Of a DNA stretch of 42,730 nucleotides, positions 6,290 to 14,812 are shown piece after piece; positions within the stretch are counted from its first letter, which is position 1; every line of letters starts with the position of its first letter. Source of the stretch: an uncultured Oscillibacter sp. (GTDB lineage Bacteria; Bacillota; Clostridia; Oscillospirales; Oscillospiraceae); contig NZ_URDP01000017.1 of the NCBI RefSeq assembly GCF_900546705.1, positions 1 to 42,730 on the forward strand. The letters run 5' to 3'. The notes beneath the pieces were generated by a model. It searched no databases. It had not been told where the DNA came from and saw only the letters and a program-made list of their open reading frames with translations. The position numbers and the translations under genes were made by a program.

Positions 6290-7087
6290 TTACACATACC
6301 GCAGCAGCGTCACGGAGATGCGGCCCTTTTTCGTGGTGCCGCCCACCTCCACCAACCGGAATTTTCCAAAGCCCCGGGCGGAGACGGTGTCCCCTGCCGT
6401 CAGGAGCTTGTCCGCCTTGGTGCACTCCATCCAGTTCACCTGCACCCGGCCGGAGGCCACTACTTCCGCCGCTTTGCCCCGGGACATCCGCAGCCCTGAC
6501 GCGATCACCGCGTCCAGCCGCAGGGAGGACACCGTGTCGTGCACCTCCTCCGTGGACGCCTGGGGCACGTGGACACAGCTGCGCTCCACCTCCTCCAATC
6601 GCAGGTGGGTCCGGCCGGCGCTCTCCCAGCTTTGCAGCAGGAAGTCCGCCACCGTGTCCAGCACCAGTACGTCCGCGCTCTCGTCCGTCACCAGGATGTC
6701 GCCCACCTTTTCCCGGGCAACGCCCATGCCCATGAGGCTGCCCAGAAAGTCCCGGTGGCTCAGGGTTTTTTCCGCCCGGAAGGACGCCCGCAGGCAACGG
6801 ATGGGACTGACCGTCTCCGCCGTCTCCGCATCCAGCCAGTCCGGCAGAAACAAGATCACCTGCCGCTCCGCGTCCGGATAGCCGCCGGTACACACATAGC
6901 TTCCCTCTCCGGCCCCCGCCAGGCGCAGCAGCTCCATCGACCGCAGCCGCTGCTGGGGGGTGAGGAAGTCCGTGGCCGCGGCGCTTCCCCGGCGGCTGCT
7001 CTGGGCATAGCGGTCCAGCACCCGGGAAAGGGCCAGCCGCTCCTCCCCGGCCGCCCCCAGCCGGTCCAGCAGTACGCCCTTATCCAT
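6290..7087 (-). CDS. ylmH: YlmH-like S4-domain RNA-binding protein
   Basis: This 265-aa protein has an N-terminal YlmH-type region (FLTPQQRLRSMELLRLAG; PIRCLRASFRAEKTLSHRDFLGSLMGMGVAREKVGDI) and a C-terminal S4 RNA-binding domain at about 190-245 (RLDAVIASGLRMSRGKAAEVV, GRVQVNW). B. subtilis YlmH has been linked to ribosome-associated quality control; the role here is inferred. Unusually it sits behind an ABC exporter gene rather than in the ylm/divIVA cluster. Its ATG overlaps the exporter stop by 8 nt (ATGGATAA). Confidence 0.88.
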   Translation of the reverse strand: MDKGVLLDRLGAAGEERLALSRVLDRYAQSSRRGSAAATDFLTPQQRLRSMELLRLAGAGEGSYVCTGGYPDAERQVILFLPDWLDAETAETVSPIRCLRASFRAEKTLSHRDFLGSLMGMGVAREKVGDILVTDESADVLVLDTVADFLLQSWESAGRTHLRLEEVERSCVHVPQASTEEVHDTVSSLRLDAVIASGLRMSRGKAAEVVASGRVQVNWMECTKADKLLTAGDTVSARGFGKFRLVEVGGTTKKGRISVTLLRYV

Positions 7088-8831
7088 GGCGCAGCTCCTG
7101 GGTCCGCACCAGGGCGGCGTAGGCCCCGTTTTTGGCCATGAGCTCTTCATGGGTGCCAAGCTCCGCGATGCGGCCCTCCTCCACCACGGCAATGCGGTCG
7201 GCGTTGCGGACAGTGGAGAGGCGATGGGCGATGATGATGGTGGTCCGGCCCTGGGAGAGCTTTTCAAAGGTCTCCTGGAGCTTGGCCTCCGTCACGCTGT
7301 CCAGCGCGGAGGTAGCCTCGTCCAGAATGAGGATGGGCGGGTCCTTGAGGAAGATCCGGGCAATGGAGATGCGCTGCTTCTGTCCGCCGGAGAGCAGGGC
7401 GCCCCGCTCGCCCACGTAGGTGTTGAAGCCGTCGGGCATGGCAATGATGTCATCGTAGATCTCCGCCAGCTTCGCCGCATGGGCCACCTCTTCCTCCGTG
7501 GCACCGGGGCGGCCGTAGCGGATGTTCTCCAGAATGCTGGCCGCGAACAGGAATACCTCCTGCTGCACCACGCCCACGTTCTGGCGCAGGGACTCCTGGG
7601 TCACGGAGCGCACGTCCTGGCCGTCGATGCGGACGGCGCCGTCGGTCACGTCGTAGAACCGGGGGATCAGCTGGCACAGCGTGGACTTTCCGCCGCCGGA
7701 AGGACCCACCACCGCCACCGTCTCACCGGGTCGGATGTGCAGGTCCACGTCGTGGAGCACGTCCAGATCGTCCTGGTAGGCAAAGCTCACGTGGTCCACG
7801 TCCACCTGGCCCCGGACGCCGGTGAGCACCTTGGCGTCCGGCGCGTCCTGCATGGCGGGCTCCTCCCGCATCAGCTCGATGAACCGGCCCAGGCCCGCCG
7901 TGCCGTTGGCAAAGAGCTCGGCGAAGTTGGAGAGCTTGCGGACGGGGTTGACGAAGGTGGTGATATACAGGCTGAAGGTAATGAGGTCCACCGTGTCCAT
8001 GCTGCCCTGCATGATGAGCAATCCGCCCACGGCGATGACCGCCACAGACAGCAGCGTCAAAAAGAATTCCATGGTGGCGTTGAACCGGCCCATGGCCTTG
8101 TGGAACGCCCGCTTGGACGTCTTGAAGCTGTCGTTGGAGGAGTCGAACTTCTTTAACTCCGCCTCCTCGTTAGCAAAGGCCTTGGCAGTGCGGATGCCGG
8201 ACAGGCCCGACTCGATGTCGGCGTTGATGACGGCGGTGCGCTGCTTGACGCGGCGGGAGGCCTCGTTCATGGATGCCCGGCACTTCCACACCACGGCGAA
8301 AAACACCGGGAGAATCAGGGCGATTACCAGGGCCAGACGCCACTGGATGGTAAACATGATGACAAGAGAGCCCACGATGGTCACACCGGAGATGAAGATG
8401 TCCTCCGGCCCGTGGTGGGCCAGCTCCGTGATATCGAAGAGGTCCGCAGTCAGGCGGCTCATCAGCTGGCCGGTGCGGTTGCGGTCATAGTAGTCAAAGC
8501 TCAGCTCCTGCATGTGGCGGAACAGGTCCCGGCGGATGTCCGCCTCCACCAGGATACCGAAGGTGTGGCCCCAGTAGCAGATGATATACTGGAACACCGC
8601 CCGCAGGGCGAATGCCGCCAGCACCACCGCCATCACCGCGAAGAACGTGCGGTAGGCGCTTTGGGGCAGCAGCTCGTACATGCACCAGCGGGAGACGTAG
8701 GGAAACGCCAGGTCGATCAGGGAGATCACCAGCGCGCAGGAAAGATCCATGATGAACAGCTTCCGGTGGGGCCGGAAATAGGTGAGGAAGATCGCCAGGG
8801 GCGATTTGCGCTGAAATTCACGAGTGGTCAT
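7080..8831 (-). CDS. ABC exporter half-transporter (fused membrane and ATPase domains)
   Basis: This 583-aa protein has an N-terminal six-helix exporter domain (helices at about 25-47, 62-85, 145-180 and 255-290) and a C-terminal ATPase. Walker A is GPSGGGKST (376-384), followed by a Q-loop, signature LLSGGQKQR, Walker B ILILDEATSALD and H-loop IIIAHRLST. The family includes lipid, drug and peptide exporters, so the substrate cannot be read from sequence. A single half-transporter with no partner gene suggests a homodimer. It is the first gene of a five-gene operon. Confidence 0.93.
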   Translation of the reverse strand: MTTREFQRKSPLAIFLTYFRPHRKLFIMDLSCALVISLIDLAFPYVSRWCMYELLPQSAYRTFFAVMAVVLAAFALRAVFQYIICYWGHTFGILVEADIRRDLFRHMQELSFDYYDRNRTGQLMSRLTADLFDITELAHHGPEDIFISGVTIVGSLVIMFTIQWRLALVIALILPVFFAVVWKCRASMNEASRRVKQRTAVINADIESGLSGIRTAKAFANEEAELKKFDSSNDSFKTSKRAFHKAMGRFNATMEFFLTLLSVAVIAVGGLLIMQGSMDTVDLITFSLYITTFVNPVRKLSNFAELFANGTAGLGRFIELMREEPAMQDAPDAKVLTGVRGQVDVDHVSFAYQDDLDVLHDVDLHIRPGETVAVVGPSGGGKSTLCQLIPRFYDVTDGAVRIDGQDVRSVTQESLRQNVGVVQQEVFLFAASILENIRYGRPGATEEEVAHAAKLAEIYDDIIAMPDGFNTYVGERGALLSGGQKQRISIARIFLKDPPILILDEATSALDSVTEAKLQETFEKLSQGRTTIIIAHRLSTVRNADRIAVVEEGRIAELGTHEELMAKNGAYAALVRTQELRHG

Positions 8832-8870
8832 AGCTGTGCTCCTTGTTTTTTCATACTGATACAGTTTAGT

Positions 8871-8899
8871 ATGATATCACATTTTCCGGCCATACGCAA
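8871..8899 (-). promoter_or_regulatory. Promoter of the ABC exporter operon
   Basis: On the minus strand -35 TTGCGT (8899-8894), a 17-bp spacer and -10 TATCAT (8876-8871). The leader is about 33 nt. The -35 deviates from consensus, so moderate strength is expected. It lies directly beyond the preceding terminator. Confidence 0.6.
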
Positions 8900-8901
8900 C
8901 G

Positions 8902-8938
8902 AAAGATCCCCGGATGCATAGCACCCGGGGATCTTTTT
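8902..8938 (-). terminator. Terminator of the zinc-ribbon/SH3 gene
   Basis: A 12-bp stem (8902-8913 with 8925-8936, AAAGATCCCCGG) lies 3 bp beyond the stop codon of the minus-strand gene. Minus transcripts end in TTTCGTT after the stem. On the plus strand CTTTTTCT follows, but no plus gene precedes it. Confidence 0.8.
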
Positions 8939-8939
8939 C

Positions 8940-9878
8940 TCATTGATTGGCCAGGAACTCACTCTTCATGTAGCCGGTGGTGTCCGCGCCGCCGTTTCCG
9001 GCGAAGGTGATCTTGTACCAGCCGCCGCCGGCGCTCTCCACCACCTTCACCTCCGCGCCGTTGGACACGGTGGCCAGGGCCTCATAACTGGTGCCGGGGC
9101 CAGAGCGGACAAACACACCGTTGCCGGCATTGACCACCACAGCGGAGCCCGCCTTCAGTCCGGAAGCAGAGGACGTCGTGCCGCTGCCAGGATTGGAGGT
9201 CGCCGTGGAGGCGGCGGCACTGACGTTGCACCGGACGATGCAGGTGCCCTTCTTCGTCCCGTCGGTCACCACCACGTTCACCGTTCCGTTGGAGACGGCG
9301 GTCACCTTGCCGCTGGAGTCCACGGAGGCGATGCCGCTGTCCTCACTGATCCAGGTGTAGCTGCCGCTGCCGCCGGAGACGGTGATGGTGTGGCTCTCGC
9401 CCACGCTCTTGAGGGTGAAGTCCGTGGTGCTCAGCGTCAGTCCGTCAGGCAGCGCCGCGACCTGCTCGTAGGTCATCTCGCCGGTGGTGGGCGTGGTGTC
9501 GTCCTCTTCGCCGGTGGACGGGGTGGCATCATCGGTTACGGACGGGTCCTCCGGCATGCCGGTTTCACCCTCCCCGCTCTCCTCGCCGGTACTGTCGTCG
9601 GGCGGAACCACTTCCTCCACCTGGCTGCCTGCCAGACTCTCCGCCCGCTTCCGGAACTCGTCGCCGAACAGCAGATACACCAACAGCGCCAGCATGATGA
9701 TAATCAGCACCACCAGCGTGGGCGTGAGCAGATTGGGCTGGTTCCTGGACGAGGACCGCTTGCCGCCCCGCCGGATCTTGGTTCCGTTGCGGGCGGCTGC
9801 CTCTTCCTCGCAGAAAGGACAGGTCTTATATGTATCGGAATATTTTTCCCCGCAGACGGGGCAGCGTTTCATAGCCAT
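8940..9878 (-). CDS. Membrane-anchored envelope protein with zinc ribbon, Ig-like (Big_2) and SH3 domains
   Basis: This 312-aa protein starts with a cytoplasmic zinc ribbon CPVCG...CPFC (6-23) and has one membrane span at about 52-71. An acidic Thr/Ser-rich linker (about 85-135) follows, then a bacterial Ig-like domain at about 145-220 (LSTTDFTLKSVGESHTITVSG; VTAVSNGTVNVVVTDGTKKG) and a bacterial SH3 domain at about 242-312 (VVVNAGNGVFVRSGPGTSYEALATV). The topology suggests an extracellular wall-binding tail; its role is unknown. The ATG at 9878 has AAGGAG 8 bp upstream. It has its own promoter and terminator. Confidence 0.85.
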   Translation of the reverse strand: MAMKRCPVCGEKYSDTYKTCPFCEEEAAARNGTKIRRGGKRSSSRNQPNLLTPTLVVLIIIMLALLVYLLFGDEFRKRAESLAGSQVEEVVPPDDSTGEESGEGETGMPEDPSVTDDATPSTGEEDDTTPTTGEMTYEQVAALPDGLTLSTTDFTLKSVGESHTITVSGGSGSYTWISEDSGIASVDSSGKVTAVSNGTVNVVVTDGTKKGTCIVRCNVSAAASTATSNPGSGTTSSASGLKAGSAVVVNAGNGVFVRSGPGTSYEALATVSNGAEVKVVESAGGGWYKITFAGNGGADTTGYMKSEFLANQ

Positions 9879-9917
9879 AGGGGCACTCCTTCCGAATGTT
9901 TCGATGCTTTACATAAC

Positions 9918-9946
9918 ATAATATCGGCTTTCCCCTCTGCCGTCAA
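9918..9946 (-). promoter_or_regulatory. Promoter of the zinc-ribbon/SH3 gene
   Basis: On the minus strand -35 TTGACG (9946-9941), 17-bp spacer and -10 TATTAT (9923-9918). The predicted start is about 33 nt before the ATG. Confidence 0.78.
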
Positions 9947-10025
9947 GTACGACGGGGCGGAATTTTCGCTTTTTCGCCGTTTTCCGTACACCGGAAAAAA
10001 TCCGTGCGCCGCCCGAGGGGGCCGC

Positions 10026-10054
10026 TTGCGGTTTCACGCCGCAGGCTGTATAAT
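10026..10054 (+). promoter_or_regulatory. Promoter of udk
   Basis: -35 TTGCGG (10026-10031), 17-bp spacer and perfect -10 TATAAT (10049-10054). The leader is about 50 nt to the udk ATG. Confidence 0.78.
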
Positions 10055-10109
10055 AAGACGAATTACGCGGTCATTTTGTTGCATGGTGCCGCGGAAGGGA
10101 GAAGATTGC

Positions 10110-10727
10110 ATGGATACGATCCTCATCGGCATTGCGGGGGGTACCGGCTCCGGAAAGACCACCCTGACCCGCCACCTGAAAGAGCACTTCGGCGACGCCG
10201 TCACCGTCATCGGCCACGACAGCTACTACAAGCGCCAGGTCGGTAAGACCTACGCCGAACGGGCGGCGGTCAACTACGACCACCCCTCTGCCTTCGACAC
10301 GGAGCTTCTGGTGGAGCACCTTCGGCAGCTCAAGGCCGGCCACAGCGTCCAGTGCCCCGTCTACTCCTATGTGGAGCACAACCGCACCGATGAGACGGTC
10401 ACCGTGGTACCCAACAAGGTCATCATCGTCGAGGGCATCCTCATCTTCCAGAACCCCACTCTGCGGGACATGTTCGACATCAAAATCTTCGTGGAGACCG
10501 ATGCGGACGTGCGGATCCTGCGCCGGTGCCTGCGGGACGTGGAGGAGCGGGGCCGCACCCTCCAGTCGGTGGTCACCCAGTACCTGACCACCGTCAAGCC
10601 CATGCACGAGCAGTACGTGGAGCCCTCCCGGAAGTACGCGGACATCGTGGTACTGGAGGGCGGCCACAACCTGGTGGCCCTGGAGATGATCATGCAGCGC
10701 ATCCAAAACCACATCGACCAGCAATGA
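10110..10727 (+). CDS. udk: Uridine kinase
   Basis: This 205-aa kinase phosphorylates uridine or cytidine to UMP or CMP in pyrimidine salvage. Walker A GGTGSGKT is at 10-17. GHDSYYK, NYDHPSAFD, PVYSYVEHNR and VIIVEGILIF are uridine-kinase-specific segments, and the lid region is RRCLRDVEERGRTLQSVVTQY. Length is standard for Udk. The ATG at 10110 has GGAAGGGAGAAG upstream. It is monocistronic, between a clear promoter and a bidirectional terminator. Confidence 0.95.
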   Translation: MDTILIGIAGGTGSGKTTLTRHLKEHFGDAVTVIGHDSYYKRQVGKTYAERAAVNYDHPSAFDTELLVEHLRQLKAGHSVQCPVYSYVEHNRTDETVTVVPNKVIIVEGILIFQNPTLRDMFDIKIFVETDADVRILRRCLRDVEERGRTLQSVVTQYLTTVKPMHEQYVEPSRKYADIVVLEGGHNLVALEMIMQRIQNHIDQQ

Positions 10728-10734
10728 CCCGCAC

Positions 10735-10770
10735 AAAAGCAGGCGGCGCCTTTCGGTGCCGCCTGCTTCC
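10735..10770. terminator. Bidirectional terminator between udk and birA
   Basis: An 11-bp stem AAGCAGGCGGC (10737-10747) pairs with 10758-10768 around a short inner GCC/GGT stem and loop. On minus it follows the birA stop by 2 bp and ends TTTTGTG; on plus it ends TTCCTTATT after udk. Confidence 0.87.
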
Positions 10771-11772
10771 TTATTCCACGTAGCCGCTCATGCCCCGGAC
10801 GGAGACCTCGCCGGAGCGGATGACCTGCTCGGCCCCGCTCTCCAGCCGCACCACCAGGCCGAACTGGTCGTCCACGTCCAGCGCCAGGGCCCGGGTACGG
10901 CCCTGGGGACCGATGAGCTGCACCTGCCGGCCCAGGTTCACGCACCGGCTGCGGTAATCGGCAAGATACGCCGCCGTGTCCCCTGCCGCCAGAGCTCCGT
11001 AGAGCCGGTCCAGGGCCCGGATCTCCGCCGCCGCCAGATCGCAGCGGCCCACCGGGCGCCCCAGCTCCTGGGTCAGGGAGGTGGCGATCTCACGGACCTG
11101 GGGGGAGAAGTCCTCCGGCATCTGGCTCACATTGACGCCAATGCCCACCACCAGGTATTGAAGATGCCCGCTCTCCGCCTCCAATGACAGCTCCGTCAAA
11201 ATACCGCTGAGCTTCTTGCCGTTCAAAATGGGGTCGTTGGGCCACTTGAGTCCCGGCCGCACGCCGCATACCTCTTCCACCGCCTGGCACACCGCCACCC
11301 CCGCCATCGCCGTGACGGACATCAGCCGCTCCGGCGGAAGCTCCGGCCGCAGCAGGGCCGTGAGATAAATGCCCTTTCCCTTCGGGGAGAGGAACGCCCG
11401 GTCCATGCGCCCCCGGCCCGCTGTCTGGCCGTCCGCCACCACCACGGTGCCGTCGGGGGCACCGGAGGCGGCCAGAGTCTTGGCATAATTGTTGGTGGAG
11501 TCCACCTCCTCCAGGCACACCAGGTTCCGCCCCACCCGGGCCACGCTGCCCAGGCGGCTGCGGATCTCTGGCTCCGTCAGCACGTCCGGCGCGGCGGCAA
11601 GCCGGTAGCCAAGACCCGTCCGGGCCTCAATATCGTATCCTGCCCGCCGCAGGGCGTCCACCGCCTTCCACACGGCGGTGCGGCTCAGTCCCAGCTGCCG
11701 GCTGAGCTCCTCCCCGGACAAAAAGGTACCGCCGCTGCGGCGCAGGGCCTCCAAAACCGTCTCCCGGCTCAT
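10771..11772 (-). CDS. birA: Bifunctional biotin-[acetyl-CoA-carboxylase] ligase / biotin operon repressor
   Basis: This 333-aa protein has an N-terminal winged helix (about 1-60; LSGEELSRQLGLSRTAVWKAVDALRRAGYDIEA), the catalytic biotin-AMP domain with DSTNNYAK, TAGRGRMDR (GRGR 119-122), LKWPNDPILNGKKLSGILTE and VGIGVNV, and a C-terminal SH3-like domain. It activates biotin and transfers it to carboxylases or decarboxylases, and with its HTH may repress biotin genes. The ATG at 11772 has AAGGAGGAGACT upstream; the longer frame upstream would enter the sortase terminator. Confidence 0.94.
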   Translation of the reverse strand: MSRETVLEALRRSGGTFLSGEELSRQLGLSRTAVWKAVDALRRAGYDIEARTGLGYRLAAAPDVLTEPEIRSRLGSVARVGRNLVCLEEVDSTNNYAKTLAASGAPDGTVVVADGQTAGRGRMDRAFLSPKGKGIYLTALLRPELPPERLMSVTAMAGVAVCQAVEEVCGVRPGLKWPNDPILNGKKLSGILTELSLEAESGHLQYLVVGIGVNVSQMPEDFSPQVREIATSLTQELGRPVGRCDLAAAEIRALDRLYGALAAGDTAAYLADYRSRCVNLGRQVQLIGPQGRTRALALDVDDQFGLVVRLESGAEQVIRSGEVSVRGMSGYVE

Positions 11773-11803
11773 AGTCTCCTCCTTTTGATCTTCCGAATAA
11801 GAA

Positions 11804-11832
11804 CGGGCGCCCCGGATCATCCGGAGCGCCCG
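11804..11832 (-). terminator. Terminator of the pilus-like/sortase operon
   Basis: A 13-bp GC-rich stem (11804-11816 with 11820-11832) is fully paired as RNA on the minus strand (one G-U pair), followed by TTCTTATTC. It lies 12 bp beyond the sortase stop. Confidence 0.82.
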
Positions 11833-11844
11833 CGCGCTTTTGGG

Positions 11845-12897
11845 TCACTGCGCAGGCGGCGTCTGGCCGTCCCCGTCCGCTTGGGATGCATCGCCGCCGG
11901 TGACGCTGCCCAGGGCAATGTCCAGCAGGGACGAGGCATCCGTCTCCTGGTCCTCTCCGGATGCGGAAGGCTCCTGCGTCTGATCCGGTACCGTCTCCGG
12001 TGTCTGGGAACCGGCCTCCTCCGGTGCGGACTCCGGTGCGTCCGTCTGCGGCGTCTGCTCCGGCTGCGCCGGCTCCTGTTCCACCGCGTCCGACGGGGCC
12101 TCACCCCGCAGCACCGCCTGCACCACCCAGCGGGTGGCGTGGCCGTTGCCGGTGCAGGTGGACAGGGTCAAAATCCGGTCGTAGGTATTGGGCACCACGC
12201 CGGTATCGATGACGGACTGATCCAGACAGTAGTCGATGAAGTCCTGCCGGGCCTGGGTATCCGGAAACTGAAGGCGGTACGTCTGGCCCTGGGTGCTGAC
12301 CTCATAGGCCGCGAAGATCTCATACTGGTGGCTCCCGGCGTCGTTGGTGATGTAGACACAGGGGTGGGAGGTCCAGTAGCTGAGGCTCTTGTAGTACTTG
12401 AGGGAGGCAAACATGGAGCCGTTGTTCATCCGGTGGCCGTAGATAATGGTATTGAAGTTGTCAAGATCCGGGCTGTTGGCGCTCTCCATGAAAATGGCCC
12501 CCACCACGCTGGTCCACTTCTTCCAGGTGTGGTTGAGGTAGTAGTCGTTGTCGTCCCCCTGCACCAGCGGGTAGGAGAGGACGGTGTTGGGAATGAGAAT
12601 CCAGCCCAGCACGTCGTCGTTGACTTCCCGCAGTGCGGTAAAGTCCATGTTCCGCAGGGCGTCGGCGTAGGGGTCCACATAGACGGGCTTTTCCTCCGCC
12701 TCCGTTTCCTCCTCCGGCGCCTCGGGCTCCGGCTCGGGAAGTTCGCTCAGGTCCGGCAGCTCCACCAGCGCCTCCGCCTCCTCGTACATCTCCTCGCCCC
12801 GGCGGTACTCCAGCTGCTGGCGCACCAGCAGCACCACGCTGACCACCAGCACCGCCGCCAGCAGCAGGGAAATCCCCAGCCTCACACGCTTTTTCAT
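11845..12897 (-). CDS. Class B sortase with long acidic C-terminal tail
   Basis: This 350-aa protein has an N-terminal membrane span at about 8-26, an acidic/proline linker (41-72) and a sortase B core at about 75-265. Catalytic residues are visible: His155 in YGHRMNNGSMF, Cys248 in TLSTC and Arg256 in ATRW. After the core come about 85 residues rich in Glu, Gln, Pro, Ala and Thr with no similarity I recognise, an unusual tail for sortase B. Sortases join a substrate sorting signal to peptidoglycan or to a pilin lysine. It starts 6 bp after the pilT-like stop, so it is the last gene of the pilus-like operon. No substrate with a sorting signal is seen in the window. Confidence 0.92.
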   Translation of the reverse strand: MKKRVRLGISLLLAAVLVVSVVLLVRQQLEYRRGEEMYEEAEALVELPDLSELPEPEPEAPEEETEAEEKPVYVDPYADALRNMDFTALREVNDDVLGWILIPNTVLSYPLVQGDDNDYYLNHTWKKWTSVVGAIFMESANSPDLDNFNTIIYGHRMNNGSMFASLKYYKSLSYWTSHPCVYITNDAGSHQYEIFAAYEVSTQGQTYRLQFPDTQARQDFIDYCLDQSVIDTGVVPNTYDRILTLSTCTGNGHATRWVVQAVLRGEAPSDAVEQEPAQPEQTPQTDAPESAPEEAGSQTPETVPDQTQEPSASGEDQETDASSLLDIALGSVTGGDASQADGDGQTPPAQ

Positions 12898-12903
12898 AGG
12901 CGC

Positions 12904-13962
12904 TTATCCCATGCGGCGGAGCATCTGCTCAGGGTTGTCGGCATAGTCCAGAGCCGTCTGACGGGTGATGAACTCCTTCCGGTACAGCTCCAGAATGGAC
13001 TGATCCATGGTGCACATGCCCTCTGATGCCCCGGCAGAGATGACGTTATCGATCTGATGGCTCTTGCAGTCCCGGATCATACTGCGGATGGCGGGCGTCA
13101 TGTGCATGATCTCGAAGGCTGGGATCATGCCCCCCCGCATATCCGGCAGCAGCCGCTGGGAAACCACCGTGTGCAGCACCATGCTCAGCTGCACACGGAT
13201 CTGGGACTGCTGGGTGCTGGGGAAGGAGTCAATGATGCGGTCGATGGTGTTCACCGCCCCGTTGGTATGCAGCGTGGCAATGAGCAGATGGCCCGTCTCC
13301 GCCGCCGTCATGGCGGTGCGGATGGTCTCGTGGTCCCGCATCTCCCCCAGCAAAATCACGTCCGGCGCCTGGCGCAGGCACGCGCGCAGGGCGGAGAGAT
13401 AGTCGGTGGTGTCGATGGCGATTTCCCGCTGGCTGACGATGCTCTTCTGGTCCCGGTGCAGGTACTCGATGGGGTCCTCCAGCGTGATGATGTGGCCCTC
13501 CCGGGTGCGGTTGATCCGGTCAATGATGCACGCCTGGGTGGTGGACTTTCCGCTGCCGGCGGTGCCGGTGACCAGCACCATGCCGTGGGCCACGTCCGCC
13601 AGCTCCATGACGGACTCGGGGATGTGCAGCGTCTGATAATCCGGGATCTCAAAGGCCACCACCCGCACCACGGCGGCCAGGGAACCCCGCTGCTGGTAGG
13701 CGTTGACCCGGAACCGGGCCAGGCCCGACACCGCAAAGGAGAAGTCGTCGTCCCCGGTCTGGCGGTAGTGCTCCATGGACCGGTCCGCCATGTCGTAGAG
13801 CCCGGCGATCAGCCGCTCCGTCTCGCCGGGAAACACCTTCTCCCCGCTGATGGGGATAATGCGCCCGTCCCGCTTTTCGCTGACAGGGCCGCCGGCCACG
13901 ATAAAGAGGTCCGACGCCCGGTCCTGTACCGCCTGTTCCAAATAATCCAGTAACTCACGCAT
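12904..13962 (-). CDS. PilT-type type IV pilus ATPase
   Basis: This 352-aa hexameric secretion ATPase has the PilT layout. The N-terminal PAS-like domain starts LLDYLEQAVQDRASDLFIVAG, Walker A GTAGSGKST is at 133-141, an Asp box ITLEDPIEYLH, Walker B APDVILLGEMRD and His box IATLHTNGAVNTIDRI follow, and a PilT-like C-terminus is present. PilT proteins normally power pilus retraction. No PilB extension ATPase is encoded in this operon, so this enzyme may be the only motor for the system or may work with a distant PilB. The ATG at 13962 has AAAGGAGCG upstream. Confidence 0.9.
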   Translation of the reverse strand: MRELLDYLEQAVQDRASDLFIVAGGPVSEKRDGRIIPISGEKVFPGETERLIAGLYDMADRSMEHYRQTGDDDFSFAVSGLARFRVNAYQQRGSLAAVVRVVAFEIPDYQTLHIPESVMELADVAHGMVLVTGTAGSGKSTTQACIIDRINRTREGHIITLEDPIEYLHRDQKSIVSQREIAIDTTDYLSALRACLRQAPDVILLGEMRDHETIRTAMTAAETGHLLIATLHTNGAVNTIDRIIDSFPSTQQSQIRVQLSMVLHTVVSQRLLPDMRGGMIPAFEIMHMTPAIRSMIRDCKSHQIDNVISAGASEGMCTMDQSILELYRKEFITRQTALDYADNPEQMLRRMG

Positions 13963-13980
13963 GGATATCGCTCCTTTGTC

Positions 13981-14391
13981 TCAATTGGTGGGGACGCTGC
14001 CGTCCCACAGATCCAGGCTCTCATCCGCCTCCCACTGGGCGGTGGACACCGCCTGCCAGCGCAGCACCGTCCAGGTGCCGCCGCGCTCTTCCACCTGTAC
14101 CTCCAGGGCCTGGGTATCAGAGATGGGGCAGGTGTAGGCGTACACGCCCTCCGCCTCCGTCACACCCTCCGGCATTTGGCCGCTGCGCAGCCGGGCGAGG
14201 ATCTCCTCGGCCCGGCAGTCCGCCTGGTAGTAGCCCGCCACGGCCTGGGCCGAGGCGTCCGACAGCCGCCCGTCCGCCTGCACGGTGGCAAGGCCCAGCA
14301 GGGCAAACACCGTCAGGCACAGTACGGCGAAGATCACCAAAAGCGAGCTGCCGCCCACCGCCGGCGGGGAAAACCGCTCCTTGTCATGCAT
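13981..14391 (-). CDS. Small single-span protein, PilX/GspK-like candidate
   Basis: This 136-aa protein has a GGSSLL turn at about 13-18 leading into a hydrophobic helix (about 17-38), then a periplasm-type domain with YYQADCRAEEILARLRSG. The pattern (GxxLL then helix then YxAxxxAE) resembles PilX/GspK minor pilins, but there is no Glu at +5 and I cannot confirm homology. Its start overlaps the preceding gene by 8 nt (ATGCATGA). The function, probably a pilus tip or initiation component, is inferred from context. Confidence 0.62.
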   Translation of the reverse strand: MHDKERFSPPAVGGSSLLVIFAVLCLTVFALLGLATVQADGRLSDASAQAVAGYYQADCRAEEILARLRSGQMPEGVTEAEGVYAYTCPISDTQALEVQVEERGGTWTVLRWQAVSTAQWEADESLDLWDGSVPTN

Positions 14392-14812
14392 GTCCCGTCA
14401 CCTCCTGCCAGGCCACGGGAATGGAGAAGAGCATCTCTCCAGACGCCGTGTACACCGCCGCCTGGGCACATCCCAGCAGCGGCTGGTCACTTTCCGCCGG
14501 TGTCACCAGCACATGGTAGGCCGCCCGGGACTGCTCCTGACAGGGCTGCCAGTCCCCGTCGTAGGAAATGCCCCACACGGCGCCGTTCCAGTCTCCGCCG
14601 TACTGCCCCGCCGCTTCGGCAAAGTCGCCGCCGCAGCCCTTGAGCACCTCGGCGGCGTTCTGTGCCGCCGCCACCGCCCGGTCCTGATCGGCGTAGTGCC
14701 GGGACGCCCGGTCGGAAAAGGCGAACACCTGCACGCACAGTGCCGCTGCCAGGGCGAACACCAGCACCATCACCAGCTGCTCCATCAGCACCAGGGGCGC
14801 TCTGCTTCTCAT
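14384..14812 (-). CDS. Pseudopilin-like protein with non-canonical leader
   Basis: This 142-aa protein has a short basic N-terminus, then LVLMEQLVMVLVF with a Glu (residue 11) at the +5-equivalent position and a hydrophobic helix to about residue 32. This is the shape of a minor pseudopilin of ComGD/GspI type. The residue at the -1 position is Pro rather than Gly, so normal prepilin peptidase cleavage is not expected. The soluble domain has Cys pairs (CGGDF, QPCQEQ, LLGCAQ). The ATG overlaps the upstream stop as ATGA. Confidence 0.62.
   Translation of the reverse strand: MRSRAPLVLMEQLVMVLVFALAAALCVQVFAFSDRASRHYADQDRAVAAAQNAAEVLKGCGGDFAEAAGQYGGDWNGAVWGISYDGDWQPCQEQSRAAYHVLVTPAESDQPLLGCAQAAVYTASGEMLFSIPVAWQEVTGHA

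Noticed and set aside
8943..10109. Long N-terminal extension of udk reading antisense through the SH3-protein gene
   Set aside because: The udk ATG at 10110 has a good ribosome binding site and promoter, and the extension lacks kinase homology.
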